Shown here: piece by piece, positions 1 to 9,360 of the stretch
Numbering within the stretch: the stretch's first letter is position 1
Layout of the letters: each line of letters starts with the position of its first letter
Assembly: GCF_004342485.1 (NCBI RefSeq)
Contig: NZ_SMBU01000002.1
Location: 62,001-126,000 of the forward strand
Origin: Roseateles saccharophilus
GTDB lineage: Bacteria; Pseudomonadota; Gammaproteobacteria; Burkholderiales; Burkholderiaceae_C
Direction of reading: 5' to 3'
Length of the DNA: 64,000 nt
Position numbers and translations under genes: made by a program
The notes under the pieces: generated by a model
Told to the model about the DNA's origin: nothing
What the model saw: only the letters and a program-made list of their open reading frames with translations
The model's database searches: none

Positions 1-1
1 C

Positions 2-577
<576 letters not shown>

Positions 578-593
578 ACGCGACGGAGACCTC

Positions 594-1265
594 ATGAACC
601 AAGACCAACTCAAGCAACTCGTCGGCCGCGCGGCCCTGGACTACGTCCCCGCCGGCCAGATCCTCGGCGTCGGCACCGGCTCGACGGTGGACTGCTTCAT
701 CGACGCCCTCGCGGCTGAAATCGCCAAGGGGGCCATCGCCATCCCCGGCACCGTGTCCAGCTCGGAGCGCTCGACCCAGCGCCTCATCAAGCACGGCATC
801 AAGGTGCTCGATGCGAGCGAGGTCACCGGCCTGGCTGTCTACATCGACGGCGCCGACGAGATCGACGGCCGCGGCTATATGGTCAAGGGCGGCGGTGCCG
901 CGCTGACGCGCGAGAAGATCGTCGCCGACCTGGCCGGGAAGTTCGTCTGCATCGCCGACGAATCCAAGCTCGTGCAGACACTGGGCGCCTTCCCGCTGCC
1001 GGTCGAGATCATCCCGATGGCCGCCGCGCAGCTGACGCGGCGCTTCGCGAAGATAGGCGGCACGGCCAGCCTGCGCGCCGGCGTCGTCACCGACAACGGC
1101 GGCCACATCCTTGACGTGCGCGGCCTGTCCATCACCGACCCGCTGGGCTTCGAGGCCGAGGTCAACCAGTGGCCCGGCGTCGTCACGGTCGGCGTGTTCG
1201 CGCGTCACAAGGCCAGTGTCTGCCTGCTGGGCGGCGCGGGTGGCGTGAAGACGCTGACTTTCTGA
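594..1265 (+). CDS. rpiA: ribose-5-phosphate isomerase A
   Basis: This 223-residue protein interconverts ribose 5-phosphate and ribulose 5-phosphate in the non-oxidative pentose phosphate pathway. The length is normal for RpiA (about 220). Family motifs are clear: the phosphate-binding [12 protein letters not shown] near residues 25-36, [10 protein letters not shown], the catalytic-region YIDGADEID near residue 85, [12 protein letters not shown], and the C-terminal GVVTVGVFA. The start ATG is preceded by a GGAGA-type ribosome site. It lies 16 bases after the DAHP synthase gene, which uses erythrose 4-phosphate from the same pathway, so cotranscription makes metabolic sense (inference). Confidence 0.96.
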   Translation: MNQDQLKQLVGRAALDYVPAGQILGVGTGSTVDCFIDALAAEIAKGAIAIPGTVSSSERSTQRLIKHGIKVLDASEVTGLAVYIDGADEIDGRGYMVKGGGAALTREKIVADLAGKFVCIADESKLVQTLGAFPLPVEIIPMAAAQLTRRFAKIGGTASLRAGVVTDNGGHILDVRGLSITDPLGFEAEVNQWPGVVTVGVFARHKASVCLLGGAGGVKTLTF

Positions 1266-1275
1266 GCCTGGCCGC

Positions 1276-1860
1276 ATGCCGCGCCGCGAACCGCCCGGTT
1301 TCGATGCGGCGGCGCACGAGCGGCATCACTGGTGGCGCAGCCTGCTGCTGAAGCTGGCCCTGTGCTCGGGCGTGAGCGCCCTGCTGTGGTGGTCGAGCGG
1401 ATGGGCCGGCCTGCTCGTCAGCGTGATGCTGTGGGCGCGCGCCCTCGCCGGCGACCTGATGGCCTTGCTTGAAACGGCCTGGCGCTCGCTGCGCCAACTG
1501 GCCTTCCGGCCGGTGCAGGGGCATTTCTACCAGTTCAAGGGTCAGCGCATCCGCGTCGTCGACGACGACCTCGACGCGCACCGCTGGATCGCGCTGCAAG
1601 ACCTCGCGACGGCGCTCGGCGCGCCCATGCCGGCGGCCGTATTCAGGCGGCGCCAGCCGCAGGCGCTGCGCGAGCGGCCCGATGGCGTCTACCTGCTCGA
1701 CCAGGCCGCGCTGGCCTGGCTGGGCGAGCAGCGCAGCGAGCGCGCCGGGCGGCTGCGGCTGTGGGTGGAGCGCGAGGTCTGGTACCCGGCGCGGGGCCGT
1801 CGGGCCGGCTACAGGCAAAAAGGGGCGCCCGGCAACGGGTTGGACACCCCCGAGGGCTGA
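1276..1860 (+). CDS. small membrane-anchored protein of unknown function
   Basis: I do not recognise the family. The 194-residue product has a charged N-terminus, then a long hydrophobic stretch at about residues 22-62 that could form one or two membrane helices. A soluble part follows with a segment reading QFKGQRIRVVDDD and then WIALQDLATALG, which is helix-rich and resembles small DNA- or ligand-binding modules only vaguely. The tail is Arg/Gly-rich. The gene starts 10 bases after rpiA on the same strand, suggesting an operon with it, and is followed by a convergent chemoreceptor gene. Codon use matches the neighbours, so it looks like a real gene. Its function is open. Confidence 0.75.
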   Translation: MPRREPPGFDAAAHERHHWWRSLLLKLALCSGVSALLWWSSGWAGLLVSVMLWARALAGDLMALLETAWRSLRQLAFRPVQGHFYQFKGQRIRVVDDDLDAHRWIALQDLATALGAPMPAAVFRRRQPQALRERPDGVYLLDQAALAWLGEQRSERAGRLRLWVEREVWYPARGRRAGYRQKGAPGNGLDTPEG

Positions 1861-1914
1861 GCCGCGGCGATGGTCGCTGGGCAGGCACCGGCGTGGCCGG
1901 TGCTGGAGCTCATC

Positions 1915-3267
1915 TCAGAAGGTTTCCCAGTCGCCGTCGTCGCTGGTGGGCGCGGGAGTCGGGACGGGCGCGGCCGGCCGCGGCGCGGTGACGGGCGTGG
2001 TGGCCGGCTTGGCCGCAGGCTTGCGCACCGGCATCGTCGGCCTGGGCGCGGCTACCGCGGGTACGGCCGGCTTGAGTGCCGCCGGTTTTGGCGCTGCCGC
2101 CGCCTTCGGCGCGGGCCGCGGGGCGGGCGCCCTGGCCGGTGCCAGCCGCGCGGCAGCACCGCCGAGCTTGAACACGCCGATGGCCTCGGTCATGCGGGCC
2201 GACTGCTCGCGCAGGCTCTCGGCGGCGGCGGCGGATTCCTCCACCAGCGCCGCGTTCTGCTGCGTCATCTGGTCGAGCTGCACGACGGAGCCGTTGACGA
2301 CGCCGATGCCCTCGCTCTGCTCGCGGGCTGCGGCGCTGATCTCGCCAATGATGTCGGTCACGCGCTGCACGCTGGCGACGATCTCGGTCATCGTGGCACC
2401 CGCGGCCTGGACCTGCTCGGTACCCGAGTCCACGCGCTCCACGCTGGCGCTGATGAGGCTCTTGATCTCCTTGGCGGCCTCGGCGCTGCGCTGGGCCAGG
2501 GCCCGCACCTCGCCGGCCACGACGGCGAAGCCGCGGCCCTGTTCGCCGGCGCGCGCGGCTTCCACGGCCGCGTTCAGCGCCAGGATGTTGGTCTGGAAGG
2601 CGATGCCGTCGATGGTGCCGATGATCTCGTTGATCTTGCGCGAGCTCTGGCTGATCTCGTCCATCGTCGTGACGACCTGGGACACGGCCTCGCCGCCGCG
2701 CTGGGCGACGCTGGCGGCCGAGCTGGCGAGCTGATTGGCCGTCATGGCGGCGTCGGCCGTCTGCTTGACGGTGCCGGTCAGCTCGGACATCGACGAGGCC
2801 GCCTGTTGCAGGTTGGAAGCGGTCTGCTCGGTGCGCAGCGAAAGGTCGTGGTTGCCGACCGCGATCTCGGCGCTGGCCGTGCCGATGCTGTCGGCCGCGC
2901 TGCGAACATCGCCGATGAGGCGTTGCAGCGCGGACTGGGTGTTCTGCAGCGCCTGCAGCAGGCGGCCGGTGTCGCCGCTGCCGCCATCGCGGATGGCGTG
3001 GGTCAGGTCGAAGCGGGCCAGGGCCTCGGCAGCTTCGGCCGCCTCGCGCAGGCCGGCACCACCGCTGCCGCCGCTACTCAGCACTGTGCCGATGCCGACC
3101 AGCCAGGCCAGGCCCAGCGCCCAGCCCAGCCAAGTCTTGGCAGGGCCCGCGTCGGTGAGCGCCGAGAAGGCGGCCAGGCCTCCGAGCGTGGTCAGGACCA
3201 GCACAAGGCCCAGGGCCAGGCTCAGGCGTTGTGCGGGGCTGCGCGAACCCCACAGGCTGTTCAGCAT
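1915..3267 (-). CDS. methyl-accepting chemotaxis protein with CheR/CheB tether
   Basis: A 450-residue chemoreceptor. Two hydrophobic segments near residues 14-36 and 46-63 are separated by only about ten residues, so there is no periplasmic ligand domain. A HAMP-like stretch follows, then the long coiled-coil signalling domain with the invariant hairpin tip around residues 205-250 ([30 protein letters not shown]). The C-terminus is an Ala/Pro/Lys-rich flexible linker ending in DWETF, the type of pentapeptide that docks the adaptation enzymes CheR and CheB. I chose the ATG at 3267 because AAGGAGC lies just upstream. The frame stays open further upstream, but that sequence is low-complexity antisense to mnmC. 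The input signal is unknown and is probably sensed in or at the membrane. Confidence 0.9.
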   Translation of the reverse strand: MLNSLWGSRSPAQRLSLALGLVLVLTTLGGLAAFSALTDAGPAKTWLGWALGLAWLVGIGTVLSSGGSGGAGLREAAEAAEALARFDLTHAIRDGGSGDTGRLLQALQNTQSALQRLIGDVRSAADSIGTASAEIAVGNHDLSLRTEQTASNLQQAASSMSELTGTVKQTADAAMTANQLASSAASVAQRGGEAVSQVVTTMDEISQSSRKINEIIGTIDGIAFQTNILALNAAVEAARAGEQGRGFAVVAGEVRALAQRSAEAAKEIKSLISASVERVDSGTEQVQAAGATMTEIVASVQRVTDIIGEISAAAREQSEGIGVVNGSVVQLDQMTQQNAALVEESAAAAESLREQSARMTEAIGVFKLGGAAARLAPARAPAPRPAPKAAAAPKPAALKPAVPAVAAPRPTMPVRKPAAKPATTPVTAPRPAAPVPTPAPTSDDGDWETF

Positions 3268-3349
3268 TTCTTGCTCCTTGGATGGCGACCGTCTCGCGGC
3301 CCGTTTCGGCGTAGCAGTGTCGTCACCCTCCTCGCCGCTCCAGGCGCGC

Positions 3350-5230
3350 TCAGTTCGGCAAAGCGGCAATAGTTGCGCGTCTTGCGCGCCGCAGTGCGAA
3401 GCGCATCGGGTCGACGGCATCCAGCAGTTCCGCTTCCAGCGGCCGGGGCGTGCCGAGCGCCAGCGCAGCGACCAGTTGGCCGGCCAGCGCCGCCCAGGAA
3501 ATGCCGCGCGACGCGAAGCCGGTGCACAGCAGCAGGCCCGGCTGGCGCGGCTGCAGGCGCAGCTGGTCGGCCGCCACGCCCGGCGCGGCCAGGCCGCCAA
3601 TCAGCGGCAGGCGGTCGGGCGCGATCAGCCGCCAGCCGACACGCCCGGCCAGCGGTACGTCCGGCGGGGTGTCGAGGCCGGCCAGGCGGGCGTAGCGGGC
3701 CAGGTTCTCAGTCTGGTCGGCCGCGCGCAACGCGGGGTCGAGGTCGCCGTCCTGCGTCGTCGCGCCGCACCAGGCGCCGCCGCGGCCGTCGGCGATGGCA
3801 TAGCCCTCGCCGGCGATCGGCACGGCCGGGCACCAGGGCGCATGCGGCAGGTGGCTGAGCTGGCCGCGCTGCACGACGAGGCCGGCCGCCAGCTCGCCCA
3901 GCAGCGGCAGCTGGCCGTGACCGCCGGCGAGCACGACGAGGGGGGCCGCGGCGATGACGGCGCCGCCGCCGTCCAGCAGCTCCCAGCCCGCGCTGGCCGG
4001 GCGCAGCGCCGCCACCGGTGTGCCGAGGTTCAGCGTGGCGCCGCTAGCGGCCAGCATGGCCCGCGCGTAGGCCGCCGGGTCCAGCGCGCCGCCGCCGGGA
4101 TAGAACCAGGCCGGGTGGGCCAGCGCCGTGCCCGCCAGGGCCGAGGCCTCGGCGGCGGACAGGGCTTGCACATAGCCGCCCACGCTCGTCATCGCCGCCA
4201 GCGGCAGCCGCGTCTCCAGCCGCAGCAGGCCGCGCTGCAGCGGCAGGCCCAGCTCGGCGACGAGGCGCTGCGTGGCCAGGGCCGCGGCGCGGTTGAAGCG
4301 GGCATGCGGGCCGTCGTCGGGGTTGACGGTGCCGTGGAAGAGGCCGGCCGGATTGCCCGAGCTGGCCTGGGCCGGGCCGCCCAGCGCATCGATGACGGTG
4401 CAGGCCACGCCGGCCCGTGACAGCGCCAGTGCGCAGGCCGCACCGGCGAGGCCGGCACCGACGACGACAGCGCGGCGTGCATCGGACGCCAGCGGCTCGC
4501 GGCCGGCCGGGCGCTGCGGCGTGTGGCGGGGCGCGAAGCGGGCGATGCTCATCTCGGGCTTGTTCGCAAAGCCCGGCGCCAGCCCGACCTCGAAGCCCAG
4601 CGAGGCCAGCGCGCGGCGCATCGGGCGCGAGATGCTCCAGGTCGCCGCCGTGGTGCCGGGCGCGGCGTGGCGGGCCAGGCTCTTCAGCAGCCATTCGTCC
4701 CAGAGCTCGGGGTTGCGCGCGGGCGCGAAGCCGTCGAGGTAGAGGGCGTCGGCCTGCAGCACCAGTTCGCGCAGCAGCTCGCGCGCATCGCCCAGGCCCA
4801 GCAGCAGCTCGACGCGGCCGGCCTCGAAGCGCAAGGTGTGCAGGCCCGGCGTCAGCGGCGGCCAGGCCGCGACGAGCTGGGCCGCAAGTTCGGGCAGCGG
4901 GCTGGCGGCATGGGCGTGGGCCAGGTGCTCGCGGCGCAGCGGGTGCTTCTCGACACTGACGAAGACGAGGCGCTCGCAGCGCGCCGGGTCCTGCCGCCAG
5001 GCGTCCCAGGTCGCGAGGAAGTTGTTGCCCAGGCCGAAGCCCGTCTCCAGCACGGCGAAGCTGCGCCGCCCCTGCCAGCGGCCCGGCAGGCCGTTGCCGC
5101 CGAGGAAGACATGGCGGGCCTGGGGCAGCGCACCGGCGCGCGAGTGGTAGACGTCGCCGAAGGCGGGCGCGGCGGGAGCGGCCGGGTCGGAGAAATCGAC
5201 CTCGGCCGGGACGATGGCTGCGCGCCTCAA
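3350..5230 (-). CDS. mnmC: bifunctional tRNA mnm5s2U34 biosynthesis protein MnmC
   Basis: This 626-residue enzyme completes 5-methylaminomethyl-2-thiouridine at the wobble position of several tRNAs. The N-terminal half is the SAM-dependent methyltransferase ([53 protein letters not shown]). The C-terminal half is the FAD oxidase that removes the carboxymethyl group, beginning with the dinucleotide motif [20 protein letters not shown] near residue 255. No ATG exists at a sensible place. The start I chose is TTG at 5230, which overlaps the upstream gene's stop codon as TTGA and places the family N-terminus correctly (E. coli MnmC is 668 residues). The overlap suggests translational coupling to the beta-CASP nuclease gene. 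Confidence 0.92.
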   Translation of the reverse strand: MRRAAIVPAEVDFSDPAAPAAPAFGDVYHSRAGALPQARHVFLGGNGLPGRWQGRRSFAVLETGFGLGNNFLATWDAWRQDPARCERLVFVSVEKHPLRREHLAHAHAASPLPELAAQLVAAWPPLTPGLHTLRFEAGRVELLLGLGDARELLRELVLQADALYLDGFAPARNPELWDEWLLKSLARHAAPGTTAATWSISRPMRRALASLGFEVGLAPGFANKPEMSIARFAPRHTPQRPAGREPLASDARRAVVVGAGLAGAACALALSRAGVACTVIDALGGPAQASSGNPAGLFHGTVNPDDGPHARFNRAAALATQRLVAELGLPLQRGLLRLETRLPLAAMTSVGGYVQALSAAEASALAGTALAHPAWFYPGGGALDPAAYARAMLAASGATLNLGTPVAALRPASAGWELLDGGGAVIAAAPLVVLAGGHGQLPLLGELAAGLVVQRGQLSHLPHAPWCPAVPIAGEGYAIADGRGGAWCGATTQDGDLDPALRAADQTENLARYARLAGLDTPPDVPLAGRVGWRLIAPDRLPLIGGLAAPGVAADQLRLQPRQPGLLLCTGFASRGISWAALAGQLVAALALGTPRPLEAELLDAVDPMRFALRRARRATIAALPN

Positions 5231-6597
5231 AGCTCGACCGTCTCGCCGTGCTGGGGCACGCGCACGGCCAGGCCGAGCTCGTCCTTGATGCGACAGCGCA
5301 GCGCGTCGGCCGCGGCCGGCTCGCCGTGCACGACATAGACCTGCTCGGGCGGCCGGGGCAGGGCGCGCAGCCACTGCAGCAGGCCCTCGGCGTCGGCGTG
5401 GCCCGAGAAGCCGTCGAGATGGCTGATCTCGGCATTGACCGGCACCCAGCGCCCGCGCAGCTTGATCTCGCGCTCGCCGGCCACCATGCGCGCGCCGCGC
5501 GTGCCGCCGGCCTGGAAGCCGGGGAAGGCGATGTGGTGCTGAGGCTGGGGCGCCAGCGTCTCGATGTAGTTCAGCACCCGGCCGCCGGTGGCCATGCCGC
5601 TGGCCGAGATGACGATGGCCGGCCGGGCCTTGCGTTGCGCCAGGCTGGCGGCGAGCTTGAGGCTCTGGGCCTGCTTGGTGACGTAGCGCACGCGGTCGGT
5701 CAGGCCGCGGGCCTCGTCAGCGGAGATGCGCAGCAGCTTGGCGTGCTTGACCGTCAGCTCCGTGGCCTGCTCGGCCATCGGGCTGTCCAGCCAGATCGGT
5801 ACTTCCAGCGGCAGCTCGCCGGCGCGGCGCAGGCGCTGCAGCACCAGCAGCAGGGCCTGGGCGCGGCCGACCGCGAAGCTGGGCAGCAGCACCGAGCCGC
5901 CGCGCTTGAGCGTCGTGCGCAGCAGCTGAGCGAGGCGGGCCTGCACATCCTCGGCCGGGTGCAGGCGGTCGCCGTAGGTGGACTCGATCATCACGACGTC
6001 GGCCGCCGGCGGCACCTGGGGCACGGGCATCAGCAGGTCGTTGCTGCGGCCGATGTCGCCCGAGAACAGCAGGCTGCGCCCGCCGTGGCGGACGTGGATG
6101 GAGGTGGCGCCCAGCAGGTGGCCGGCCGGGGTGAAGCGCACCTCGGTGTCGCCCAGCGTGAGCCGGCCGTCGCGCGGCAGCGGCACGAACTGCTTCATCG
6201 TCGCCTCGGCCTCTCGCACGCCGTAAAGCGGCAGGGCCTTGTCGTGGCGGCTGGACTGGTCGCGGTTGGCGCGCTTGGCGTCTTCCTCCTGCAGGTGGGC
6301 GCTGTCGCGCAGCAGCACGTCGCAGAGGTCGCGGGTCGCGGCGGTGGCGTGGATGGGGCCGCGAAAACCCTGGCGGCGCAGCGCCGGCAGATAGCCACAG
6401 TGATCCAGGTGGGCGTGGGACAGCAACACGGCGTCCAGGCGGGCGGCGTCCGCGCCCAGCGGCATCCAGTTGCGTTCGCGCAGGGCCTTGAAGCCCTGGA
6501 ACAGGCCGGCATCCAGCAGCAGGCGCTGCTCGCCCAGGGTTAGCAGATGGCGCGAGCCGGTCACGGAGTCGGCGGCGCCGAGGAAGGTCAGTTTCAT
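5227..6597 (-). CDS. metallo-beta-lactamase/beta-CASP RNA-processing nuclease
   Basis: A 456-residue protein of the Ysh1/CPSF-73-like bacterial family. The metallo-beta-lactamase core starts at the first residues (MKLTFLGAADSVTGSRHLL) and carries the zinc site LSHAHLDHCGYLPAL. Further family motifs are MIESTYGDR, the beta-CASP segment ending in SASGMATGGRVLNYIETL, and the C-terminal HLDGFSGHAD and VYVVHGEP. Such proteins cut RNA as endo- or exonucleases. The precise substrate here is unknown. The upstream ATG-less extension of the frame was rejected because the family begins at this methionine. Its TGA overlaps the TTG start of mnmC, so both are expressed from one transcript. Confidence 0.9.
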   Translation of the reverse strand: MKLTFLGAADSVTGSRHLLTLGEQRLLLDAGLFQGFKALRERNWMPLGADAARLDAVLLSHAHLDHCGYLPALRRQGFRGPIHATAATRDLCDVLLRDSAHLQEEDAKRANRDQSSRHDKALPLYGVREAEATMKQFVPLPRDGRLTLGDTEVRFTPAGHLLGATSIHVRHGGRSLLFSGDIGRSNDLLMPVPQVPPAADVVMIESTYGDRLHPAEDVQARLAQLLRTTLKRGGSVLLPSFAVGRAQALLLVLQRLRRAGELPLEVPIWLDSPMAEQATELTVKHAKLLRISADEARGLTDRVRYVTKQAQSLKLAASLAQRKARPAIVISASGMATGGRVLNYIETLAPQPQHHIAFPGFQAGGTRGARMVAGEREIKLRGRWVPVNAEISHLDGFSGHADAEGLLQWLRALPRPPEQVYVVHGEPAAADALRCRIKDELGLAVRVPQHGETVEL

Positions 6598-6902
6598 GAT
6601 CCTAGATTTGGCAGTTGGGCGTACCCGAGGAACTGAGCCCGGGCACAAACAGTCCTGGGGACTGTTTGTGCCTGGCGAAGGCCAGGGCGTCTCGTCCTGG
6701 CGTGGCGAGGCGGGCGGCTGACAAGGCGCGACGACGCAGTGGGCTTGCCCACCAGGAGGAGCAACGCCGTCAGCGGCCCGAAGCGCCAGACCAGCGGGCA
6801 TGCAGCGCTGCTCACCGAAGTGCTGGAGGGCGCGGAATACGGAGGGTGTTGAGGCATCAAGAGTTCGCAGGATGGCCAGCGGTCGATTGCCGAATCTAGG
6901 AT
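6598..6902. repeat. 305-bp segment bounded by 16-bp inverted repeats
   Basis: The left end (6598-6613, GATCCTAGATTTGGCA) is matched in inverted orientation by the right end (6887-6902) with one mismatch. The segment fills the whole space between the beta-CASP nuclease gene and the short-chain dehydrogenase gene, whose stop codon sits inside the right repeat. It carries no convincing ORF, but holds one very strong hairpin at 6642-6672. No target-site duplication is obvious at the borders. It may be a non-autonomous mobile element or a large extruded structure. I cannot tell without other copies. Confidence 0.55.
6642..6672. terminator. perfect 14-bp hairpin with 3-base loop
   Basis: GGCACAAACAGTCC, then TGG, then the exact reverse complement of the first arm. 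There is no U-run on either side, so it is not a classical intrinsic terminator. The core CAGTCC...GGACTG is shared with the hairpins inside repeat family A at about 14310 and 17210, so it is probably a module of that repeat family. Confidence 0.6.
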
Positions 6903-7558
6903 CCTGATCCCAGGGTCTGCATCGCGCCGGATTCGAGCAGCTGCACGGCCGGGCCGCCTTGCGCGAGCGCAAGCCGCAGCGCACGCGCGACGCGGTCCGC
7001 CGCGATGGGGCGCCAGGCCTTGGGGATGAGGCCGGCGAGCGGGCGCGCCAGGCGCAGGCTCCACGCCTCGCCGGCGCGATGGGGCTGGCCAAGGGCCTCG
7101 CGGTGGCCGTCGAGCAGCGAGGGCCGGGCGATGACGAGGCGCTCGAAGCCCAGGCCGATGAGGGCCGCCTCGGCCTCGCCCTTCACGCGGTTGTAGAAGA
7201 CGGAGGAGCGCGCATCGGCGCCTAGCGCCGAGACGACGCCGCAATGCGTCGCGCCCCGCTCGCGCGCCGTGCGGGCCACGGCGACGACGGCGTCGAAGTC
7301 CACCGCGCGGAACGCCGCCTGCGAGCCGGCCTGGGCCATCGTCGTGCCCAGCGCGATGAAGACGCGGCGCGGCGCGGGCAGGTCGGCGGGCAGGGCCTGC
7401 AGGTCGACGATGGCCTCGCGGCGGAGTGTGCTCGGCGGCAGGCCGGCCAGCGGCCGGCGCACGAGGGCAAGAACGGGGGTGTCGCTCAGCTGCGCCAGCA
7501 GTTCGCGGCCGATGAGGCCGCTGGCGCCGGCGACCCAGGTCAGCTCGGGGGAAGGCAT
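6896..7558 (-). CDS. NAD(P)-binding short-chain (atypical) dehydrogenase
   Basis: A 220-residue atypical SDR, similar in layout to small oxidoreductases of the HTATIP2/YwnB kind. The nucleotide-binding loop GASGLIGRELL is at residues 11-21, a central VFIALGTTMAQAGS segment lies near residue 70, and the YNRVKGEAE motif near residue 120 supplies the YxxxK catalytic pair. A PSLLDGHREALG segment typical of this family follows. The substrate is unknown. The gene is isolated: its 3' end falls in the right arm of the 6598-6902 inverted-repeat segment, and rhlE lies upstream behind its own terminator. Confidence 0.82.
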   Translation of the reverse strand: MPSPELTWVAGASGLIGRELLAQLSDTPVLALVRRPLAGLPPSTLRREAIVDLQALPADLPAPRRVFIALGTTMAQAGSQAAFRAVDFDAVVAVARTARERGATHCGVVSALGADARSSVFYNRVKGEAEAALIGLGFERLVIARPSLLDGHREALGQPHRAGEAWSLRLARPLAGLIPKAWRPIAADRVARALRLALAQGGPAVQLLESGAMQTLGSGS

Positions 7559-7604
7559 GCCTCGATCTTAGAGAGTCGGTCCTTTCGGTCCCGCCGCCAC
7601 CATG

Positions 7605-7637
7605 AAAACGGCCCGCGCTCCGGGGAGGGCGGGCCGT
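7605..7637 (-). terminator. intrinsic terminator of rhlE
   Basis: On the minus strand a 9-bp GC stem (ACGGCCCGC with its complement, arms 7608-7616 and 7629-7637) is followed by TTTT, about 18 bases after the rhlE stop codon. Confidence 0.8.
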
Positions 7638-7654
7638 GCTTCGCGACGCGTCGA

Positions 7655-9196
7655 TCAGCGCTTTGGTTGCGTCAGGCGCGGGCCATTGTTGTGGCGCGGA
7701 GCGCTGCCGCCGTCGCGGCTCGGCTGGGCCGAGGCATTGCGCGGCGCGTGCTGGGCGTGCGGCTTGGCGCCACCGTGGCCGGCGTGCGCGCCAGCGGGCT
7801 TGGCGCCACCGTGGCCGGCATGCGCGCCGGCGGGCTTGGCACCACCGTGGCCGGCGTGGGCCTGCGGCTTGCCGCCCGGGCGGCCGCCGTCGCGCGAGCC
7901 GCCACGGTTGTCGCCACCGCGGCCACCGCCGCCATTGCCACCGGGGCGGCCGCCGCGGCCGGCGTGGGCCGGCGGGTTGGGGTTGCGGCCCCGGCTGCCA
8001 TTGGGGTTCAGCACGGTGCGGCCCAGCACGATGGGCTCGGCCTTCTCGTTGGGATCGGGCGCGAAGCCGGGCACGATCTCCTTCGGGATCTCACGCTTGA
8101 TCAGGCGCTCGATGTCGCGCAGGAAGCCGTTCTCGTCCACGCAGACCAGGCTGACCGCCTCGCCCTGGGCGCCGGCACGGCCGGTGCGGCCGATGCGGTG
8201 GACATAGTCCTCGGGCACGTTGGGCAGCTCGAAGTTGACGACGTGGGGCAACTGGTCGATGTCGATGCCGCGGGCCGCGATGTCGGTGGCGACGAGGCAG
8301 GTCAGGTCGCCGCTCTTGAAGTCGGCCAGCGCCTTGGTGCGGGCACCCTGGCTCTTGTTGCCGTGGATGGCCATGGCGCTGATGCCCTGGTCGTTCAGGT
8401 AGTCGGTCAGGCGGTTGGCGCCGTGCTTCATGCGCGTGAAGACCAGCACCTGGTGCCAGTCACCCGACTTGATCAGGTGGACCAGCAGTTCCTTCTTGCG
8501 CTCGCGACCCACCGGGTGGACCTTCTGCGCAATCTGGTCGTTGGTCTGGTTGCGGCGGGCCACCTCGATGAGGGCCGGCTGGTTCAGCAGGCGGTCGGCG
8601 AGGTTCTTGATCTCGTCGCTGAAGGTGGCGCTGAACAGCAGCGACTGCTTCTGCGCCGGCAGCAGGGCCAGCACCTTCTTGATGTCATGCACGAAGCCCA
8701 TGTCGAGCATGCGGTCGGCTTCGTCCAGCACCAGGATCTGCACCTGCGACAGGTCCAGCGTGCCCTGCTGCGCGTGGTCGAGCAGGCGGCCGGGCGTGGC
8801 GACGAGGATGTCCACGCCGTCGCGCAGCTTGTTGATCTGCGGCTGCATGCCGACGCCGCCGAACATGACCATGCTCTTCAGCGGCAGGTATTTGCCATAG
8901 GTCTGCACCGATTCCTCGACCTGGGCGGCGAGTTCGCGGGTGGGCGTCAGCACCAGCGCGCGGATGGCGATCTTGCCGCGCTTGTTGAGCAGCTTCTCGC
9001 CGGTGGACAGGCGGTGCAGCATGGGCAGCGTGAAGCCGGCGGTCTTGCCGGTGCCGGTCTGCGCACCGGCCATCAGGTCGCCGCCGTTGAGCACCGCGGG
9101 GATGGCCTGGGCTTGGATGGGGGTGGGGGTGGTGTAGCCGGCGTCGGCGATGGCCTTGAGCAGCGGAGCTGCCAGGCCGAGGGTGTCGAAACTCAT
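7655..9196 (-). CDS. rhlE: DEAD-box ATP-dependent RNA helicase, RhlE type
   Basis: A 513-residue helicase that unwinds short RNA duplexes, acting in ribosome assembly or mRNA turnover in the cytoplasm. The full set of core motifs is visible: Q motif with PTPIQ near residue 25, motif [10 protein letters not shown], Ia [23 protein letters not shown], and [12 protein letters not shown]. The core ends near residue 375. The tail of about 135 residues is basic and Gly/His/Asn-rich, with three 12-residue repeats of the [12 protein letters not shown] type (encoded by a 36-bp DNA tandem repeat at 7760-7867). It probably gives general RNA affinity. The gene is monocistronic with a terminator right behind it. 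Confidence 0.93.
   Translation of the reverse strand: MSFDTLGLAAPLLKAIADAGYTTPTPIQAQAIPAVLNGGDLMAGAQTGTGKTAGFTLPMLHRLSTGEKLLNKRGKIAIRALVLTPTRELAAQVEESVQTYGKYLPLKSMVMFGGVGMQPQINKLRDGVDILVATPGRLLDHAQQGTLDLSQVQILVLDEADRMLDMGFVHDIKKVLALLPAQKQSLLFSATFSDEIKNLADRLLNQPALIEVARRNQTNDQIAQKVHPVGRERKKELLVHLIKSGDWHQVLVFTRMKHGANRLTDYLNDQGISAMAIHGNKSQGARTKALADFKSGDLTCLVATDIAARGIDIDQLPHVVNFELPNVPEDYVHRIGRTGRAGAQGEAVSLVCVDENGFLRDIERLIKREIPKEIVPGFAPDPNEKAEPIVLGRTVLNPNGSRGRNPNPPAHAGRGGRPGGNGGGGRGGDNRGGSRDGGRPGGKPQAHAGHGGAKPAGAHAGHGGAKPAGAHAGHGGAKPHAQHAPRNASAQPSRDGGSAPRHNNGPRLTQPKR
7760..7867. repeat. three 36-bp tandem repeats inside rhlE
   Basis: Units at 7760-7795, 7796-7831 and 7832-7867 differ at only a few positions, with the third most divergent at its end. 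Each unit keeps frame and encodes 12 residues of the Gly/His-rich tail of the helicase. Copy number could vary between strains without breaking the protein. Confidence 0.85.
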
Positions 9197-9308
9197 CGAA
9201 TCCTAAGGGGGAGGGCACGCCAACTTTCACCGGGGCTCGCCGTGACGCCGGGGTGGCGACACCAGTCTTCGGGCAAGCCAGGCCGCGTGCGGGGGCCAGA
9301 AAAATGAA

Positions 9309-9338
9309 ACGCCGCGCAAGACTGAGAGCGCGGCGTTG
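9309..9338 (-). terminator. intrinsic terminator of the peptide-binding protein gene
   Basis: A perfect 10-bp stem (arms 9309-9318 and 9329-9338, AACGCCGCGC and its complement) is followed on the minus strand by TTTCATTTTT. It lies 22 bases after the stop codon at 9361. Confidence 0.85.
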
Positions 9339-9360
9339 GCCTCCATTCTAGCCGCTCGGC

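Noticed and set aside
1469-3372. Long open frames on the plus strand opposite the chemoreceptor gene
   Set aside because: They are low-complexity Ala/Gly/Arg translations caused by high GC. The minus-strand chemoreceptor has full motifs and codon bias.
6598-7092. N-terminal extension of the beta-CASP nuclease frame
   Set aside because: The family starts at the MKLTFLGAADS methionine (6597). The upstream frame runs through the inverted-repeat segment and the SDR gene without similarity.
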